NCBI RefSeq assembly: GCF_026126405.1 | Contig: NZ_JAFMTQ010000001.1 | Coordinates: 665,052 to 729,051 of the forward strand | DNA from: Aureitalea sp. L0-47 | GTDB lineage: Bacteria > Bacteroidota > Bacteroidia > Flavobacteriales > Flavobacteriaceae | Length of the DNA stretch: 64,000 bases | Reading direction: 5' to 3' | In this document: positions 1-8,618 of the stretch, one piece after another | Layout: each line of letters starts with the position of its first letter | Position numbering within the stretch: the first letter of the stretch is position 1 | The notes under the pieces: generated by a model | What the model was told of the DNA's origin: nothing | The model's input: the letters and a program-made list of their open reading frames with translations, nothing else | Databases searched by the model: none | Translations under genes and position numbers: made by a program

Positions 1-537
1 GGGTTCCATAATAATTTCTACACCTCCCGGACCATTGTTTTTACCATTTAAAGATTCTTCAATTGAAGGTAATTTGTCTTTTGGCGACCAACCCGGGTAA
101 CCGTGCAATGATAATCCTGCCGTATGACTTAAAAGTCCCCTTATTGTAACTTTATTTGAATCAAATTCAGATTTTGGGATATGCCATCGGGTAAGATATT
201 TTTCTGCCGGTGTATCAAGGTCTAATTTGCCCTCCTGAACCAGTTTCATCACACCCCATGCGGCAATAGTTTTAGAAATAGATCCAATATTAAAACCCGT
301 GGAGGTAGTTACCGGGGTTCCTTTGTCAATATTTGAGTACCCATAGCCTTTTTGCAAGATAATTTCACCATTTTCTATAAGGGCAATGGCTGTGCCAGGA
401 ACAATAAAGTCATTTAATAATTGGGGAATTTTCTGGTCTAATTCGTATATAAATTGTTCAATTTCTTTCGATTCTTTTTGAGCTATAATTGAAAAAGAAA
501 ATAGCAGTGCTAAAAGGAAAGTTAGTTGTTTTTTCAT
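1..537 (-). CDS. Serine hydrolase, beta-lactamase family (3' end cut by window edge)
   Basis: Only the first 179 codons lie in the window; the reading frame runs off the left edge. An N-terminal signal peptide (about residues 1-19) is followed by the class C beta-lactamase/esterase fold. The nucleophile motif S-I-S-K is at residues 86-89, and HTAGL follows near residue 137, as in this family. It is probably an exported peptidase or esterase rather than a true beta-lactamase. It is the leftmost cargo gene seen and lies in the array direction. It resembles the full-length paralogue at 11115-12833, with SxxK at the same residue number. The YxN and HxG motifs would lie outside the window. Confidence 0.85.
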   Translation of the reverse strand, partial: MKKQLTFLLALLFSFSIIAQKESKEIEQFIYELDQKIPQLLNDFIVPGTAIALIENGEIILQKGYGYSNIDKGTPVTTSTGFNIGSISKTIAAWGVMKLVQEGKLDLDTPAEKYLTRWHIPKSEFDSNKVTIRGLLSHTAGLSLHGYPGWSPKDKLPSIEESLNGKNNGPGGVEIIMEP

Positions 538-680
538 TTTTATAGTTTCAGTTAAGACGACTGGGGAGTCTGATTGTAACCTAAGCTCATGCTTTTTGCA
601 TTTCTTTAATTGTACACGGTGTTGGCAAGAGTTTTTTATATGTTTCCGAAGTAGTTACTAATTCCACTTAATATACCATC
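538..680. other. Intergenic region without a clear gene
   Basis: Between the partial hydrolase and the marC remnant. A short AAC...GTT interval (578-623) with a weak CATGC/GCAT pairing could be a decayed attC site, but the expected matching cassette ends are absent. No ORF or terminator was recognised. Confidence 0.4.
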
Positions 681-950
681 TCAAAATATCATAGTAAGTG
701 CGAACAAAAATAGTATCACTCCTACAGAGATTTGGAAAGCATCAAGTGATACAGACATTCCTTCTAAAATCAGTTGTCCCATTACAGTGAAAAATAAGAG
801 TGTCAAGAATGCAATTATTGATTATTGGATTGCAATTTTCTTTTTGTGGACTAAATCAAACTCTTAAGTAGCCTCAAGATATACTGGTATGCTTCAGATT
901 GGGTCAACTACTGCAAACACAAAGAATATAGTAGTTAATATTTCAATCAT
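681..950 (-). pseudogene. marC-family (UPF0056) membrane protein remnant
   Basis: Read from the ATG at 950 the frame gives MIEILTTIFFVFAVVDPI, then ...SIPVYLEAT, then ...SIIAFLTLLFFTVMGQLI and ...SLDAFQIS. This is the N-terminal half of a MarC-type multi-pass membrane protein. Three in-frame stops interrupt it at codons 19, 29 and 43. The similarity ends at codon 89 (TGA at 681-683), whereas family members have about 200 residues. The ATG directly follows the stop of the DUF3124 gene (TAAATG), so the two were probably one operon or cassette. No frameshift is needed to read it, so decay was by point mutation plus truncation. Confidence 0.75.
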
Positions 951-1460
951 TTATTTTATTCGTTTTGCTTGTGTTGTGAAAGATAAACCTTGTTGTCCCA
1001 TAGTCGAAGTCATTATTCCCTCAAAAATTGGTTCTGGACAGTTTTTAGGAATTTTCCATTCCAAAATAAAGTTTGAACCTGTTCCTCCAGAAACATCAAT
1101 TTCATCAATAATTATCTCTGTAGTCTCCATAGGTGCTAAAAAGATTGGAGAATCAAAGTATTTTCTAACTGATTTTCCGTTAGTATCATAATATTCGGCT
1201 CTTAAAAGATAGATAGTGTCTAATTCACTTGTGTTTCTCATACTTATCATTGAAGTTAAGTTGTGAGTTCTATGTTCAGTGTTGCTATAAATTTGAGAAT
1301 AAACAGATAGATAAGATTTCCCGAATTCAAGTGAATCTTTTGAAGCTAAGTTAATAGCCCGTTCTGACCAATTCTCTGGACTAATAGAGCTAATTTCTGT
1401 CTTTTCGTTGCAACTAAAAAGGAGGGCAATTATGATTATGCTTAAATACTTTTTTTTCAT
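951..1460 (-). CDS. DUF3124 family lipoprotein
   Basis: The 169-residue product starts at MKKKYLSIIIIALLFSC, with a lipobox cysteine at residue 17, so it is a predicted lipoprotein. A longer frame to 1496 exists, but its extra codons come from the adjacent attC site. The rest fits the DUF3124 pattern: VYSQIY, a central LRAEYYDTNGK, then VSGGTGSNFILEW and a C-terminal GLSFTTQAKR. Function is unknown. It is followed directly by the marC remnant. The tag at its upstream end (GTTACAGCAT on the minus strand) has no partner to the left, so this cassette's distal end is eroded. Confidence 0.75.
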   Translation of the reverse strand: MKKKYLSIIIIALLFSCNEKTEISSISPENWSERAINLASKDSLEFGKSYLSVYSQIYSNTEHRTHNLTSMISMRNTSELDTIYLLRAEYYDTNGKSVRKYFDSPIFLAPMETTEIIIDEIDVSGGTGSNFILEWKIPKNCPEPIFEGIMTSTMGQQGLSFTTQAKRIK

Positions 1461-1487
1461 CTCGGTACGATATTTAAAATATGCTGT

Positions 1488-1750
1488 AACGTCCACAGCT
1501 ATAAATTCGTCGGTGGGACCGCCTTTGAAGCCGAGCTATTTGTGCCTCCGCTAACCTCCTTCGCCCAAACAGCATGGCTACGAAGGCCGAGAAGCTTCAG
1601 CGACATGCGAACGGCCCAGGAGACCAGGCATTTAGGGTAACTTTAGACGCCAATAAGCCTGGTACGTCAATTCGAATTTTCAATGGATACGTTATTTTGT
1701 AGTTAAATTAATCAATTCGGAACGAATTGAGCTGATTTGTAGCTATTGTT
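1488..1750 (-). repeat. attC-like site closing the DUF3788 cassette
   Basis: Left core AAC 1488-1490, right core GTT 1748-1750, 263 bp, the longest site here. The arms GCTATAAATTCG and GAGCTGATTTGTAGC pair. The right part resembles the sites at 4166, 16365 and 27403. The interior carries a second palindromic stretch (GGCTACGAAGGCC). Confidence 0.75.
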
Positions 1751-1776
1751 ATGGACTTTGTCGTATGACAATATTG

Positions 1777-2202
1777 TCATTTACTTTTTAACTTAAAAAG
1801 AATTACTTTTTCAAAATCAGAAAGCAAACTTTTATCACGAATTTCAAATATGCATGGTTTGGATTTTCCTACATTTTTAGTTTCTGTGATCTTTGTTTTC
1901 AGATCATCCTGAATGTCCAAATCAAGAATTTCATCAAGTAATCTTAATGGTAAATAAATTACGGCTTGAATAAACTCTTTCCAAATGGACATCCATACAA
2001 TAATCTTTTTCTTTTTTTGAACTTTACAAAGCCATGCGCCCCCATCTTTGTAATAACGCCATTCATGATCAAGATTATTTTTTTCGAAAAGGCCTAGCAA
2101 TTCTTCGTAGACCTCTAAAGACTCACCTAATACAGACGTTAGGACACTTTTGTCCGGATAAGTTGATTCATCTTTGAGCTGGAGTGCATTTTTTGTTGTC
2201 AT
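1777..2202 (-). CDS. DUF3788 family protein
   Basis: A 141-residue soluble protein with no signal peptide. The central motif YYKDGGAWLCKV followed by KKKIIVWMSIWKEF matches the DUF3788 family, whose function is not established. It stands alone in its cassette. The attC site 1488-1750 lies just downstream and a shorter hairpin site upstream. Length is typical for the family. Confidence 0.7.
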   Translation of the reverse strand: MTTKNALQLKDESTYPDKSVLTSVLGESLEVYEELLGLFEKNNLDHEWRYYKDGGAWLCKVQKKKKIIVWMSIWKEFIQAVIYLPLRLLDEILDLDIQDDLKTKITETKNVGKSKPCIFEIRDKSLLSDFEKVILFKLKSK

Positions 2203-2233
2203 ATTAAAATTTAAAATTAATTGCTACTAAGAA

Positions 2234-2306
2234 AACTCATTGGGCAGTGTATTCAGCCGTATGTGTATGGTGCGTATCCCTCAGGGTATGCACTATATAC
2301 ATTGTT
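2234..2306 (-). repeat. Short attC-like hairpin site
   Basis: A strong palindrome, TGTATGGTGCGTATCCC paired with GGGTATGCACTATATACA around a TCA loop (2264-2300), followed by the GTT core at 2304-2306. The left core is poor and the end of the 1777 cassette does not match here, so the left boundary is uncertain. It closes the 2318 cassette. Confidence 0.55.
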
Positions 2307-2317
2307 GGCAGCAGTTT

Positions 2318-3250
2318 TTATTTATCTAACCCAAATTCAAGTTGTCGATTATACTCCTTTTCATCAAAATAGCCTTTTGATTCTTGGATTAGCCCATCTT
2401 TATTTAAAGTCCATTCTTCAAATCCGCTAATGTTTACTTTATTTCCGGTTCCATTGGTTCCGTTGTTTGTTCCAGTCAGAGTCCAATAGAATCGCGTTTT
2501 CTCCGATTTGGTAATTAGACTATCCATTGAAACAACCATATCCGGAAAAGCGTCCATAAATCCTTTAGCGACATTTGTTATCGCTTCCGTTCCTTTTGCT
2601 GGTGAGCCATCATTTATCCGTAGAACGCCATCTTCAGCGAAAAAGGATGAGACAAAATTTGGTCTTTGACTGCACCACACTTGTGCATAACTCTTGGCAA
2701 AAACCTCCAAATCAAATTTTTTCAACTCTTCTGGTAAGGGTGTATTGGTGAATGAGATGTTAATGAATTGCCATTTACCATCTTCCTTGATTAGGGTGAA
2801 ATTGTCAATATTATTTGTCCGTGGAACACCATAGGAATGTAGGGTGGCATCAGCCCAAACAAAAGCGATTTGCCCTTTATTTATAAGGATTTTGTATTCA
2901 TTCACGGGTTCGTAAAAGGGCTTCCGTTCCCGGTTTTTTTGCGATTCAAAATATTCACCAATTGTGATGACGGAATTTTTCGAGACTCCATCTCTAATTA
3001 TTGCACTTGCCAGGTTTGCCTTGTCTGAAATTATGGAATCCAACGCCTGAAAGTCAGAATTACCTACAAGCATCAATAATTTTTCTACAATGGCTTTTAT
3101 TTCTTGTTCTTCTGGATTCAGTATTTTTTCCTCTGGTGCCTCAAGAACCTTTTTCGTCAATTTAGCTTTGTCTTGATTTGACTCACAACTGATAAATAAG
3201 CTGGAAAGTACTATTAGAGATAATATTACATTTCTCATTGTTCTTTTCAT
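2318..3250 (-). CDS. Lipoprotein with two NTF2/SnoaL-like domains
   Basis: The start is set at 3250 (MKRTMRNVILSLIVLSSLFISC), which gives a clean lipobox cysteine. An upstream extension to 3382 is translated attC sequence. Residues of about 55-175 and 180-310 look like two tandem NTF2-like folds (DUF4440/SnoaL type). The second has the typical FAEDGVLRINDGSPAKGTEAI and FMDAFPDMVVSMDSL segments. Such domains bind small molecules or act as isomerases or scaffolds; no catalytic role can be assigned. A single gene in its cassette. Confidence 0.7.
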   Translation of the reverse strand: MKRTMRNVILSLIVLSSLFISCESNQDKAKLTKKVLEAPEEKILNPEEQEIKAIVEKLLMLVGNSDFQALDSIISDKANLASAIIRDGVSKNSVITIGEYFESQKNRERKPFYEPVNEYKILINKGQIAFVWADATLHSYGVPRTNNIDNFTLIKEDGKWQFINISFTNTPLPEELKKFDLEVFAKSYAQVWCSQRPNFVSSFFAEDGVLRINDGSPAKGTEAITNVAKGFMDAFPDMVVSMDSLITKSEKTRFYWTLTGTNNGTNGTGNKVNISGFEEWTLNKDGLIQESKGYFDEKEYNRQLEFGLDK

Positions 3251-3270
3251 AGTCGCGTTTTTTAATTGTT

Positions 3271-3363
3271 GCCGTGGGAGCGTCGGATTCGCCGTGAGTA
3301 TTAGTTTGTTGATGAATTTAGCGATTTTAGCTCGAGATCCTGGCGATAATTTATAGCCTTGTA
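3271..3363 (-). repeat. Truncated attC-like site
   Basis: Only the inner and right parts of the long site type found at 28340 and 37964 remain (GTCGGATTCGCCGTGAGTAT through TTATAGCC). The left arm is deleted and the right core reads GTA instead of GTT. It closes the first DUF6090 cassette and is probably inactive or weak. Confidence 0.7.
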
Positions 3364-3372
3364 GTGCTTTCG

Positions 3373-4137
3373 TTATTTGCACTTTTTATCTTTTAACAGT
3401 TCTATAGGTTCTTGCATTTCCTTTTTTAAATTAGATAAATGCTGTTTCTGTCTAATGAGCATAGCCGTAAAAAAAACAAGATTATCCTGAAACTTTAAGA
3501 ACATTGGACTATCAGGGTCATTTGTCCAGTTGTTTTTTGGCAATAGAGCAATAAGTTCTTTATCAAGTTCTCGATTTAAATAATCAATATCTTGATATCC
3601 AAATTCACTTGTGGATTCATAATCCATCATTCTTTTGATTAGCTCATTCCGATTTTCCTGAAGAAGATTCAACGTATTGTTCAAATATGTACTATGCTTG
3701 ATCAGTCTGTTCTTCAATTTAATATCTGTTAACAGTTTCAACTGTCCTGAAGATGTTAAATCGTCAAAAGTAATACTGCTGGGTACAAAAACATCTTGTC
3801 TTACGGCAACCACAAAATCATTTAGGATTTTACTTCTCTTATTAGGTATGTTGTTTAAATCCATGATAAGTTCTTTGCAGAGCTTTATTCTGTTGGTTAT
3901 TAGTTCAGAAGTTTCATCAATTAATTTTTCATTGAATTCAAAGTCATCTAAAATTCTACAATAATAATCTGCTTCAGCAATTTTATTTTTTCGGTTTTCG
4001 TTCCAATTATTTATCTGAAGTGCAATCAGAATTCCAATTACGACAAGTAAAATTTCTCCAATGGCATATTTAAAATATTTTCCAGTTTTGTTTTCACTCA
4101 TAAGGTTGTATCTAATACGTCTAAAAAACTTAATCAT
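3373..4137 (-). CDS. DUF6090 family membrane protein, copy 1
   Basis: A 254-residue protein with a basic amphipathic start (MIKFFRRIRYNL), one transmembrane helix at about residues 27-46 (IGEILLVVIGILIALQIN) and the family signature NNWNENR. The rest is a mostly helical extracytoplasmic domain. Function is unknown. It is one of four DUF6090 genes in this array, all in the cassette direction. The short leader before the ATG (CCAACCGCTAACCAATG) is nearly the same as before the copy at 27572, which suggests a shared ancestral cassette. Cassette ends: TAGTGCTT on the left and AAGCACGA on the right. Confidence 0.85.
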   Translation of the reverse strand: MIKFFRRIRYNLMSENKTGKYFKYAIGEILLVVIGILIALQINNWNENRKNKIAEADYYCRILDDFEFNEKLIDETSELITNRIKLCKELIMDLNNIPNKRSKILNDFVVAVRQDVFVPSSITFDDLTSSGQLKLLTDIKLKNRLIKHSTYLNNTLNLLQENRNELIKRMMDYESTSEFGYQDIDYLNRELDKELIALLPKNNWTNDPDSPMFLKFQDNLVFFTAMLIRQKQHLSNLKKEMQEPIELLKDKKCK

Positions 4138-4165
4138 TGGTTAGCGGTTGGTTATATTAAAGCAC

Positions 4166-4303
4166 GACGTTCACGGCTTAGGACTTTTGGGTAAATTTTC
4201 TTACCCAAAAGCACTAGAGAGAGTTGTCGAATTCAGCCGTCTACTTTATTAGATGAAAAGACAATCAAATCAGCTCAATTTGAGCTGATTTATAGCCGCT
4301 GTT
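4166..4303 (-). repeat. attC-like site closing the propeller cassette
   Basis: The left core is GAC (an AAC variant) at 4166-4168 and the right core is GTT at 4301-4303. An internal stem TTTTGGGTAA/TTACCCAAAA and the right arm GAGCTGATTTATAGCC are visible. The 4327 cassette ends are GTTAGTGG and CCGCTAAC (7 of 8 match). Confidence 0.85.
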
Positions 4304-4326
4304 AGTGGTAGCTCTTCTGTCATTCG

Positions 4327-5379
4327 TCATGGCTTAAATTTCACAAAAGTTGATCCATTAAATTTAAATGCTCCATTTTCATGTGTTCCAAGCCAAAGGT
4401 CGCCATAGTTATCTTTGTTAATGCTGAATAAAGTAATGTCTTTTGAATTATCTTGAACTACATAATGAGTAATTTTCGTTCCATCGTATTTCCAAACGCC
4501 ATTACGATAGGTTACAAACCACAAATTATTATTGTTGTCTCTTACTGTTGAAAGATATTCGTCCAAATCGCTGTCCTTTTTTCCATCTAAACCCCCTATG
4601 CTTTCGTGTCTTGTGTAAAATTTATTGCTTTTTAATGCTGCGCTGTCGTAAACACTATAACGATATTCGGTATTGAACCAAAAGTCGCCATTTTTGTCTT
4701 CCGTAATTGAACGCACTCCGTTCGCTCCTTCGTTGCGAAATTCTGTTACATCCTCTTCTGTAATCCAATCAAACGATTTTCCATCGTATCGGCAAACTCC
4801 AACAGGGTTTGTGCCAAACCAAATGTTTCCTTTCTTGTCTTTATAAATGCTATAGATTTCAAAAGAATTGGATAGGTTTGGTGGTTTGGGCAATTGCAAT
4901 TCATATAAAGTAGTACCGTCATACCGATATACTTTTTCAGTTTGATAAGTATTTCTAAACCACAAATCATTGGATTGAAGTTTCCATTCATTGCTTTGGG
5001 TTGCTGTGATTGTAGTAAATGATTGTCCGTTGAATTTTACAATTGTCGATTGAGGAGAACAACTAATGAAGTAAATATTGCCTGATTTATCTTCTTTTAT
5101 TTCATCAACTCTATTATTTGGCAATCCATGTTTTGTTGTATAATTAATCAAAGTCTTTCCATCATATCTATACACTCCCGTATTCCAACTTCCAAACCAA
5201 TAAATATTCTTTTTGTCTTGATAAACAACCATTATGCTGCTTCCAATTTCTTTTACGGTGTCGCCCTTTACCAATAGTTCTTTAAAATGATCAGTGTTTT
5301 TTTTCTTATTAGAGATCTGTCCATTGCACGATGTCATCAGAGCTAAAATACTCAGAAATAAAAGTATGTTTAATTGCAT
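4327..5379 (-). CDS. Two-component-regulator-type beta-propeller lipoprotein
   Basis: The preferred start is MQLNILLFLSILALMTSC (350 aa, lipobox cysteine at residue 18); an in-frame ATG exists at 5400. The mature part consists of about seven repeats of the form DKKGNIWFGT-x-GVxRYDGKSF. These are Reg_prop blades as found in the periplasmic sensor part of hybrid histidine kinases. Here the propeller is not followed by a kinase, so it is a free-standing surface lipoprotein, perhaps a ligand-binding protein. Single gene in its cassette. Confidence 0.8.
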   Translation of the reverse strand: MQLNILLFLSILALMTSCNGQISNKKKNTDHFKELLVKGDTVKEIGSSIMVVYQDKKNIYWFGSWNTGVYRYDGKTLINYTTKHGLPNNRVDEIKEDKSGNIYFISCSPQSTIVKFNGQSFTTITATQSNEWKLQSNDLWFRNTYQTEKVYRYDGTTLYELQLPKPPNLSNSFEIYSIYKDKKGNIWFGTNPVGVCRYDGKSFDWITEEDVTEFRNEGANGVRSITEDKNGDFWFNTEYRYSVYDSAALKSNKFYTRHESIGGLDGKKDSDLDEYLSTVRDNNNNLWFVTYRNGVWKYDGTKITHYVVQDNSKDITLFSINKDNYGDLWLGTHENGAFKFNGSTFVKFKP

Positions 5380-5423
5380 TGTTGTCTGTTTGATGGTCAC
5401 AGTATCGTCATAAAGTTACCGCT

Positions 5424-5469
5424 AACGTTCAAGTATAAGCATTCGTTTTAATGCCGCTTATGCGTTGTT
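5424..5469 (-). repeat. Short attC-like site
   Basis: Left core AAC 5424-5426, right core GTT 5467-5469. The arms ATAAGC/GCTTAT and ATT/AAT pair around a short loop. At 46 bp it is the smallest complete site here. It closes the cassette of the lipoprotein at 5483. Confidence 0.75.
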
Positions 5470-5482
5470 GACATTTGTTTAT

Positions 5483-6076
5483 TTATTTTGGTTTTGAGTA
5501 TTCGATCAATTCCTCTACATAGTGAAAATCACCTTGATCTTGAGTAAGTTTTATGAAAGTTTTTACAGCAGGAGCATATAACCAAACTTCTGTTTCATCT
5601 GCACTATACCCCCTGGAATTGGTGGTTTTACCAGTGTATTTAATTGTGTAGGCCATAAATGTTCCAGCTTCTACTGTTTCTTCCTGATATGATAGTATTT
5701 CGGCATCTTGACTTTGTTTTCCTGTTGTGCCGTCCTGGCTTGTCCAATTGTTTTCATACTTCCACTTTTTACCCACTTCGAGAGGCCAGTCATACTTTGG
5801 TGTTTCGCTTTCTTCTGGTTTAACAATTTCGGTAACGGGAATGGTGTCCTTACCGATTGTCATGCCTAAAACTCCGTTAGAACTAACTATTTCTCTTGTA
5901 TCTTTTCCATCAGAGCGCACTTCTCCTTCAGTAGTCACACCTTTGTATTTCCAAACCCATTTTTCACCAACCGAATAATCAGCCAGAGTTGGTTGTTGGG
6001 TTATACCAGATTTAGTGTTGTCATTACAGGCACTAAGTATTAATACTGCAAGTAATACTAGAAATTGGTTTTTCAT
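5483..6076 (-). CDS. Hypothetical lipoprotein
   Basis: 197 residues, starting MKNQFLVLLAVLILSAC with the lipobox cysteine at residue 17. The mature protein contains two similar aromatic segments, YSVGEKWVWKYKG and LEVGKKWKYENNW. These suggest a duplicated beta-rich fold with the exported W-K-Y pattern common in Bacteroidota. No known catalytic motif is seen. It is a single cassette gene; its upstream attC is truncated after the tag AAATGT. Confidence 0.65.
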   Translation of the reverse strand: MKNQFLVLLAVLILSACNDNTKSGITQQPTLADYSVGEKWVWKYKGVTTEGEVRSDGKDTREIVSSNGVLGMTIGKDTIPVTEIVKPEESETPKYDWPLEVGKKWKYENNWTSQDGTTGKQSQDAEILSYQEETVEAGTFMAYTIKYTGKTTNSRGYSADETEVWLYAPAVKTFIKLTQDQGDFHYVEELIEYSKPK

Positions 6077-6117
6077 ATTCTTGATTTATATTTTACTTTT
6101 ACTTTTTTAAATAAATG

Positions 6118-6166
6118 TAGGAATTCCAATTCACTTAACCATCTGAGCTGATTTATAGCCTTTGTT
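6118..6166 (-). repeat. Partial attC-like site (right arm only)
   Basis: Only GAGCTGATTTATAGCC plus the right core GTT (6164-6166) is kept. The left arm is missing just after the start of the expected cassette tag (AAATGT). It closes the 6191 cassette. Confidence 0.7.
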
Positions 6167-6190
6167 GTAAAAAGTAATGTTAGAAGGCAC

Positions 6191-7258
6191 TTATTTATCT
6201 AACAATAGTTGAAGTCCCATTTTTAAATGTTCTGTCCAATTGCCATGCTCTCCTTTTACACTCATCACATCGGCATTTTTAGACTCAAGGAACTCAATTT
6301 CATGTTGAGTTAGTTTTCCAACTCTTTGGTCATTTTCGATATAGATATATATTAGATTAGAGAGGTCGATGTCTTTTAGTAATTCGGTATATTTCTCGTC
6401 TCTATTTATAGCTGCGGCAATTTTTCGCATGTTAACTGTATAAATATTGTCTGATTTTTCACCAATTATTGGTGTGATAGCATCTGATTCAAAATTAGCC
6501 TCGAATCCCTTAGAATAAGCTTCACTGATTTCTTTAGTCATATCAAGTCTACCTACCATTAATAAATATCTGTCTGCAATATTGTCATAATCAACAATAG
6601 ATTTTAGACCAACTAAAGAGCCATATGACCCGCCAACAACATATACTTTTTTCTTTTGTGATTTAAAAAAACTTATGAGCTCAAATAGCGTTTGAGTCGT
6701 TTTTTCATTATAATTTTTTGCCTGTTCCCACGATATCTCCTCATTTTCTGTTTCTTCAGGATGCAGTGTTTGTGATTCGCGCATGTTGATTAAAAAATAA
6801 TTGTTCTCATCTATTCCGCCCGTAAGATTCATGAGCATCTCAAAACCGTAGGTTGTCATTTGATTTACAGGACCTCCTTGTAGGTATATAATTACTTTAT
6901 CACTATTAGGGTTTCCAAAAGAATAACCTTGTTTTTTCAATGATTCAGGAATGTTATCATAGATAATTCTTATGTCCTCATTTTTAAGGAGGCTTTTAAC
7001 AACCAAGGCTTTGTATTCTCCATTTTCAGCAACAAACATTTGAGGTACTAATTTTTGTTCCATTATTAATGGCAATACATCTTTAAAAGATGCTATTGTC
7101 CCATCCTCATAATAAACTGGTTCAAAATCGGCAGGTGGTTCTTTTTTTACCAGTTCTTGCATCGGAAGCAATTTTAAACTATCAGGAATAAATACATATT
7201 CCTGACCTTGTGAAGCAAAGCATATTAGTAAGCTAATAATTAATAATGTATTTTTCAT
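6191..7258 (-). CDS. Exported alpha/beta hydrolase
   Basis: 355 residues with a signal peptide ending near FASQGQ (residue 19). The hydrolase core begins near residue 120 (KVIIYLQGGP, an oxyanion-hole type GGP). The nucleophile elbow is GGSYGS with Ser211. A late ENDQRVG and a GEHGNW histidine are candidates for the acid and base. Substrate unknown. Cassette ends GTTGTAAAAAG and TTTTTTACAAC match over ten bases. Single gene in its cassette. Confidence 0.75.
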   Translation of the reverse strand: MKNTLLIISLLICFASQGQEYVFIPDSLKLLPMQELVKKEPPADFEPVYYEDGTIASFKDVLPLIMEQKLVPQMFVAENGEYKALVVKSLLKNEDIRIIYDNIPESLKKQGYSFGNPNSDKVIIYLQGGPVNQMTTYGFEMLMNLTGGIDENNYFLINMRESQTLHPEETENEEISWEQAKNYNEKTTQTLFELISFFKSQKKKVYVVGGSYGSLVGLKSIVDYDNIADRYLLMVGRLDMTKEISEAYSKGFEANFESDAITPIIGEKSDNIYTVNMRKIAAAINRDEKYTELLKDIDLSNLIYIYIENDQRVGKLTQHEIEFLESKNADVMSVKGEHGNWTEHLKMGLQLLLDK

Positions 7259-7294
7259 TTTGTTCTGGTCTATGTTAGTTTAATTATTTTTTAC

Positions 7295-7481
7295 AACGTT
7301 TTTATGTATAGTTTGGTTACGGAAAGATCCGCAGGATTCTTTCCGCCGTAAACGAAAGATAGAGAATTGTAATGACACGAGCACGAAGTGCGAACTGTGC
7401 GTAAGCAAATTTTCAGAAGTCGGCGAGAACAAGCAACCCGCCAGAACGATTCTGTCGGGCTGGTTACTTATAGCCATTATT
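7295..7481 (-). repeat. attC-like site, chimeric
   Basis: Left core AAC 7295-7297; the right core is ATT at 7479-7481 (a GTT variant). The left half is unique, while the right half (GACACGAGCACGAAGTGCG onward) is shared with the site at 14165. It closes the aldo/keto reductase cassette. Confidence 0.75.
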
Positions 7482-7507
7482 AGGCAACGTTTATTTTAAT
7501 TTTTTTA

Positions 7508-8449
7508 TTACCAAGGGAGGTTTCGTTTTTTAATTTCAGTTTGATATAACTTTTCAAGTTCTTCTATGAGACTGCGTGAAAGAGAAATATCAATACTTTG
7601 GACATTGCTCGTTAGCTGTTCGATAGTTACATTACCAGGAATAACGGTAGAAACTGCATCATAAGACAAACAGAAAGCTATTGCTTTTTGAGCTAGGTTT
7701 TCCTCAGTTCCAAATATAGACTTAACTTTGTTTACTAGTTTAGCTCTGGTTTCTATATCTTCTTTAGTCCATCTACTTCTAATATCTTTAAAACTACTTT
7801 CGGAATTATATTTGCCAGTTAACCAGCCAGAATCAAGCGGAATTTTCACAATAATTCCAACTTTTTCATTTTGTGCTTGTTCAAATCCGCGCAAAGTATC
7901 CTGATGAAAGATATTAAAAAATACCTCCATTACTTTTGAGTTTGTTGTATCCATTAACAACTTCATGTCCTCATAGGTGTCTAAAGAAGCCCCGTATGCC
8001 TTTATTTTTCCTTCTTCAATTAATTTCTCAAGTATTTCGTAATGGTCATTTTTATTTCCATCAAAATATTTAGAAGGTGGGTTGTGAATTATCAGTGAGT
8101 CAACATACTCTACTTGGAGCCTTTTTAAGCTTCCTTCTAAAGATTCCCTTATATAATTAGAATTAAAGTTTAAAGTACCAGTATGTGTATGACCAAATTT
8201 CGTATTAATTACAATTTTACTTCGGTCAGCACCTTTAAGAGCCTTGCCTAATCTTTCCTCACCAGTTCCATGTCCATAATTTGGGGCAGTATCAAAAAAG
8301 TTAATTCCGAAATCTAAGGACTTATGAACAAGTTTAATGGCTTTAGTTTCTGTCATGCTTTTCCAACCAGAGTTTTGTCCTAATTGCCATGCTCCAAGGC
8401 CTATTTCAGAAATATTTATAGAATTTTTAATGTATTTTTTATATTTCAT
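7508..8449 (-). CDS. Aldo/keto reductase
   Basis: A 313-residue cytoplasmic (beta/alpha)8 oxidoreductase, NAD(P)H dependent by family. The catalytic tetrad is visible: Asp53 and Tyr58 in FFDTAPNYG, Lys84 in NTKFG and His122 in LIIHNP. The C-terminal YDAVSTVIPGN segment is the usual nucleotide-binding part. The natural carbonyl substrate cannot be told. Cassette ends ATTAGGCAAC and GTTGCCAAC match apart from small changes. It is one of the few clearly cytosolic enzymes among the cassette cargo. Confidence 0.88.
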   Translation of the reverse strand: MKYKKYIKNSINISEIGLGAWQLGQNSGWKSMTETKAIKLVHKSLDFGINFFDTAPNYGHGTGEERLGKALKGADRSKIVINTKFGHTHTGTLNFNSNYIRESLEGSLKRLQVEYVDSLIIHNPPSKYFDGNKNDHYEILEKLIEEGKIKAYGASLDTYEDMKLLMDTTNSKVMEVFFNIFHQDTLRGFEQAQNEKVGIIVKIPLDSGWLTGKYNSESSFKDIRSRWTKEDIETRAKLVNKVKSIFGTEENLAQKAIAFCLSYDAVSTVIPGNVTIEQLTSNVQSIDISLSRSLIEELEKLYQTEIKKRNLPW

Positions 8450-8517
8450 TGAGTCGAAAAATCTTTTTAAAAGAATTAATACATTTATTATTAATCAATA
8501 TTTTTTTTAAAGTTGCC

Positions 8518-8610
8518 AACGGTCTCGGCTATGAGTAGTTGCGTGGTTTAGTAATTAACTCCCGCCCGTAACGAACGGCACGTTCGGGCGGGTTACTTAT
8601 AGCCATTATT
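8518..8610 (-). repeat. attC-like site, GGTCTCGGCTATGAG type
   Basis: Left core AAC 8518-8520, right core ATT 8608-8610. The outer arms GGCTATGAGTAGTT/GGTTACTTATAGCC and the inner stem CCCGCCCG/CGGGCGGG pair. Cassette ends for the amidohydrolase gene: ATTGGCAATA and TTGTTGCCAAC. Confidence 0.85.
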
Positions 8611-8618
8611 GGCAATAG

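Noticed and set aside
578..623. Possible further attC site left of the marC remnant
   Set aside because: AAC and GTT cores are present but the arms pair poorly and no matching cassette tag exists.
889..1191. Plus-strand frame of 100 codons
   Set aside because: It lies antisense to the DUF3124 gene and marC remnant, both of which have clear family motifs.
3251..3382. 44-residue N-terminal extension of the NTF2-like lipoprotein
   Set aside because: It is translated attC sequence; the lipobox signal peptide begins at 3250.
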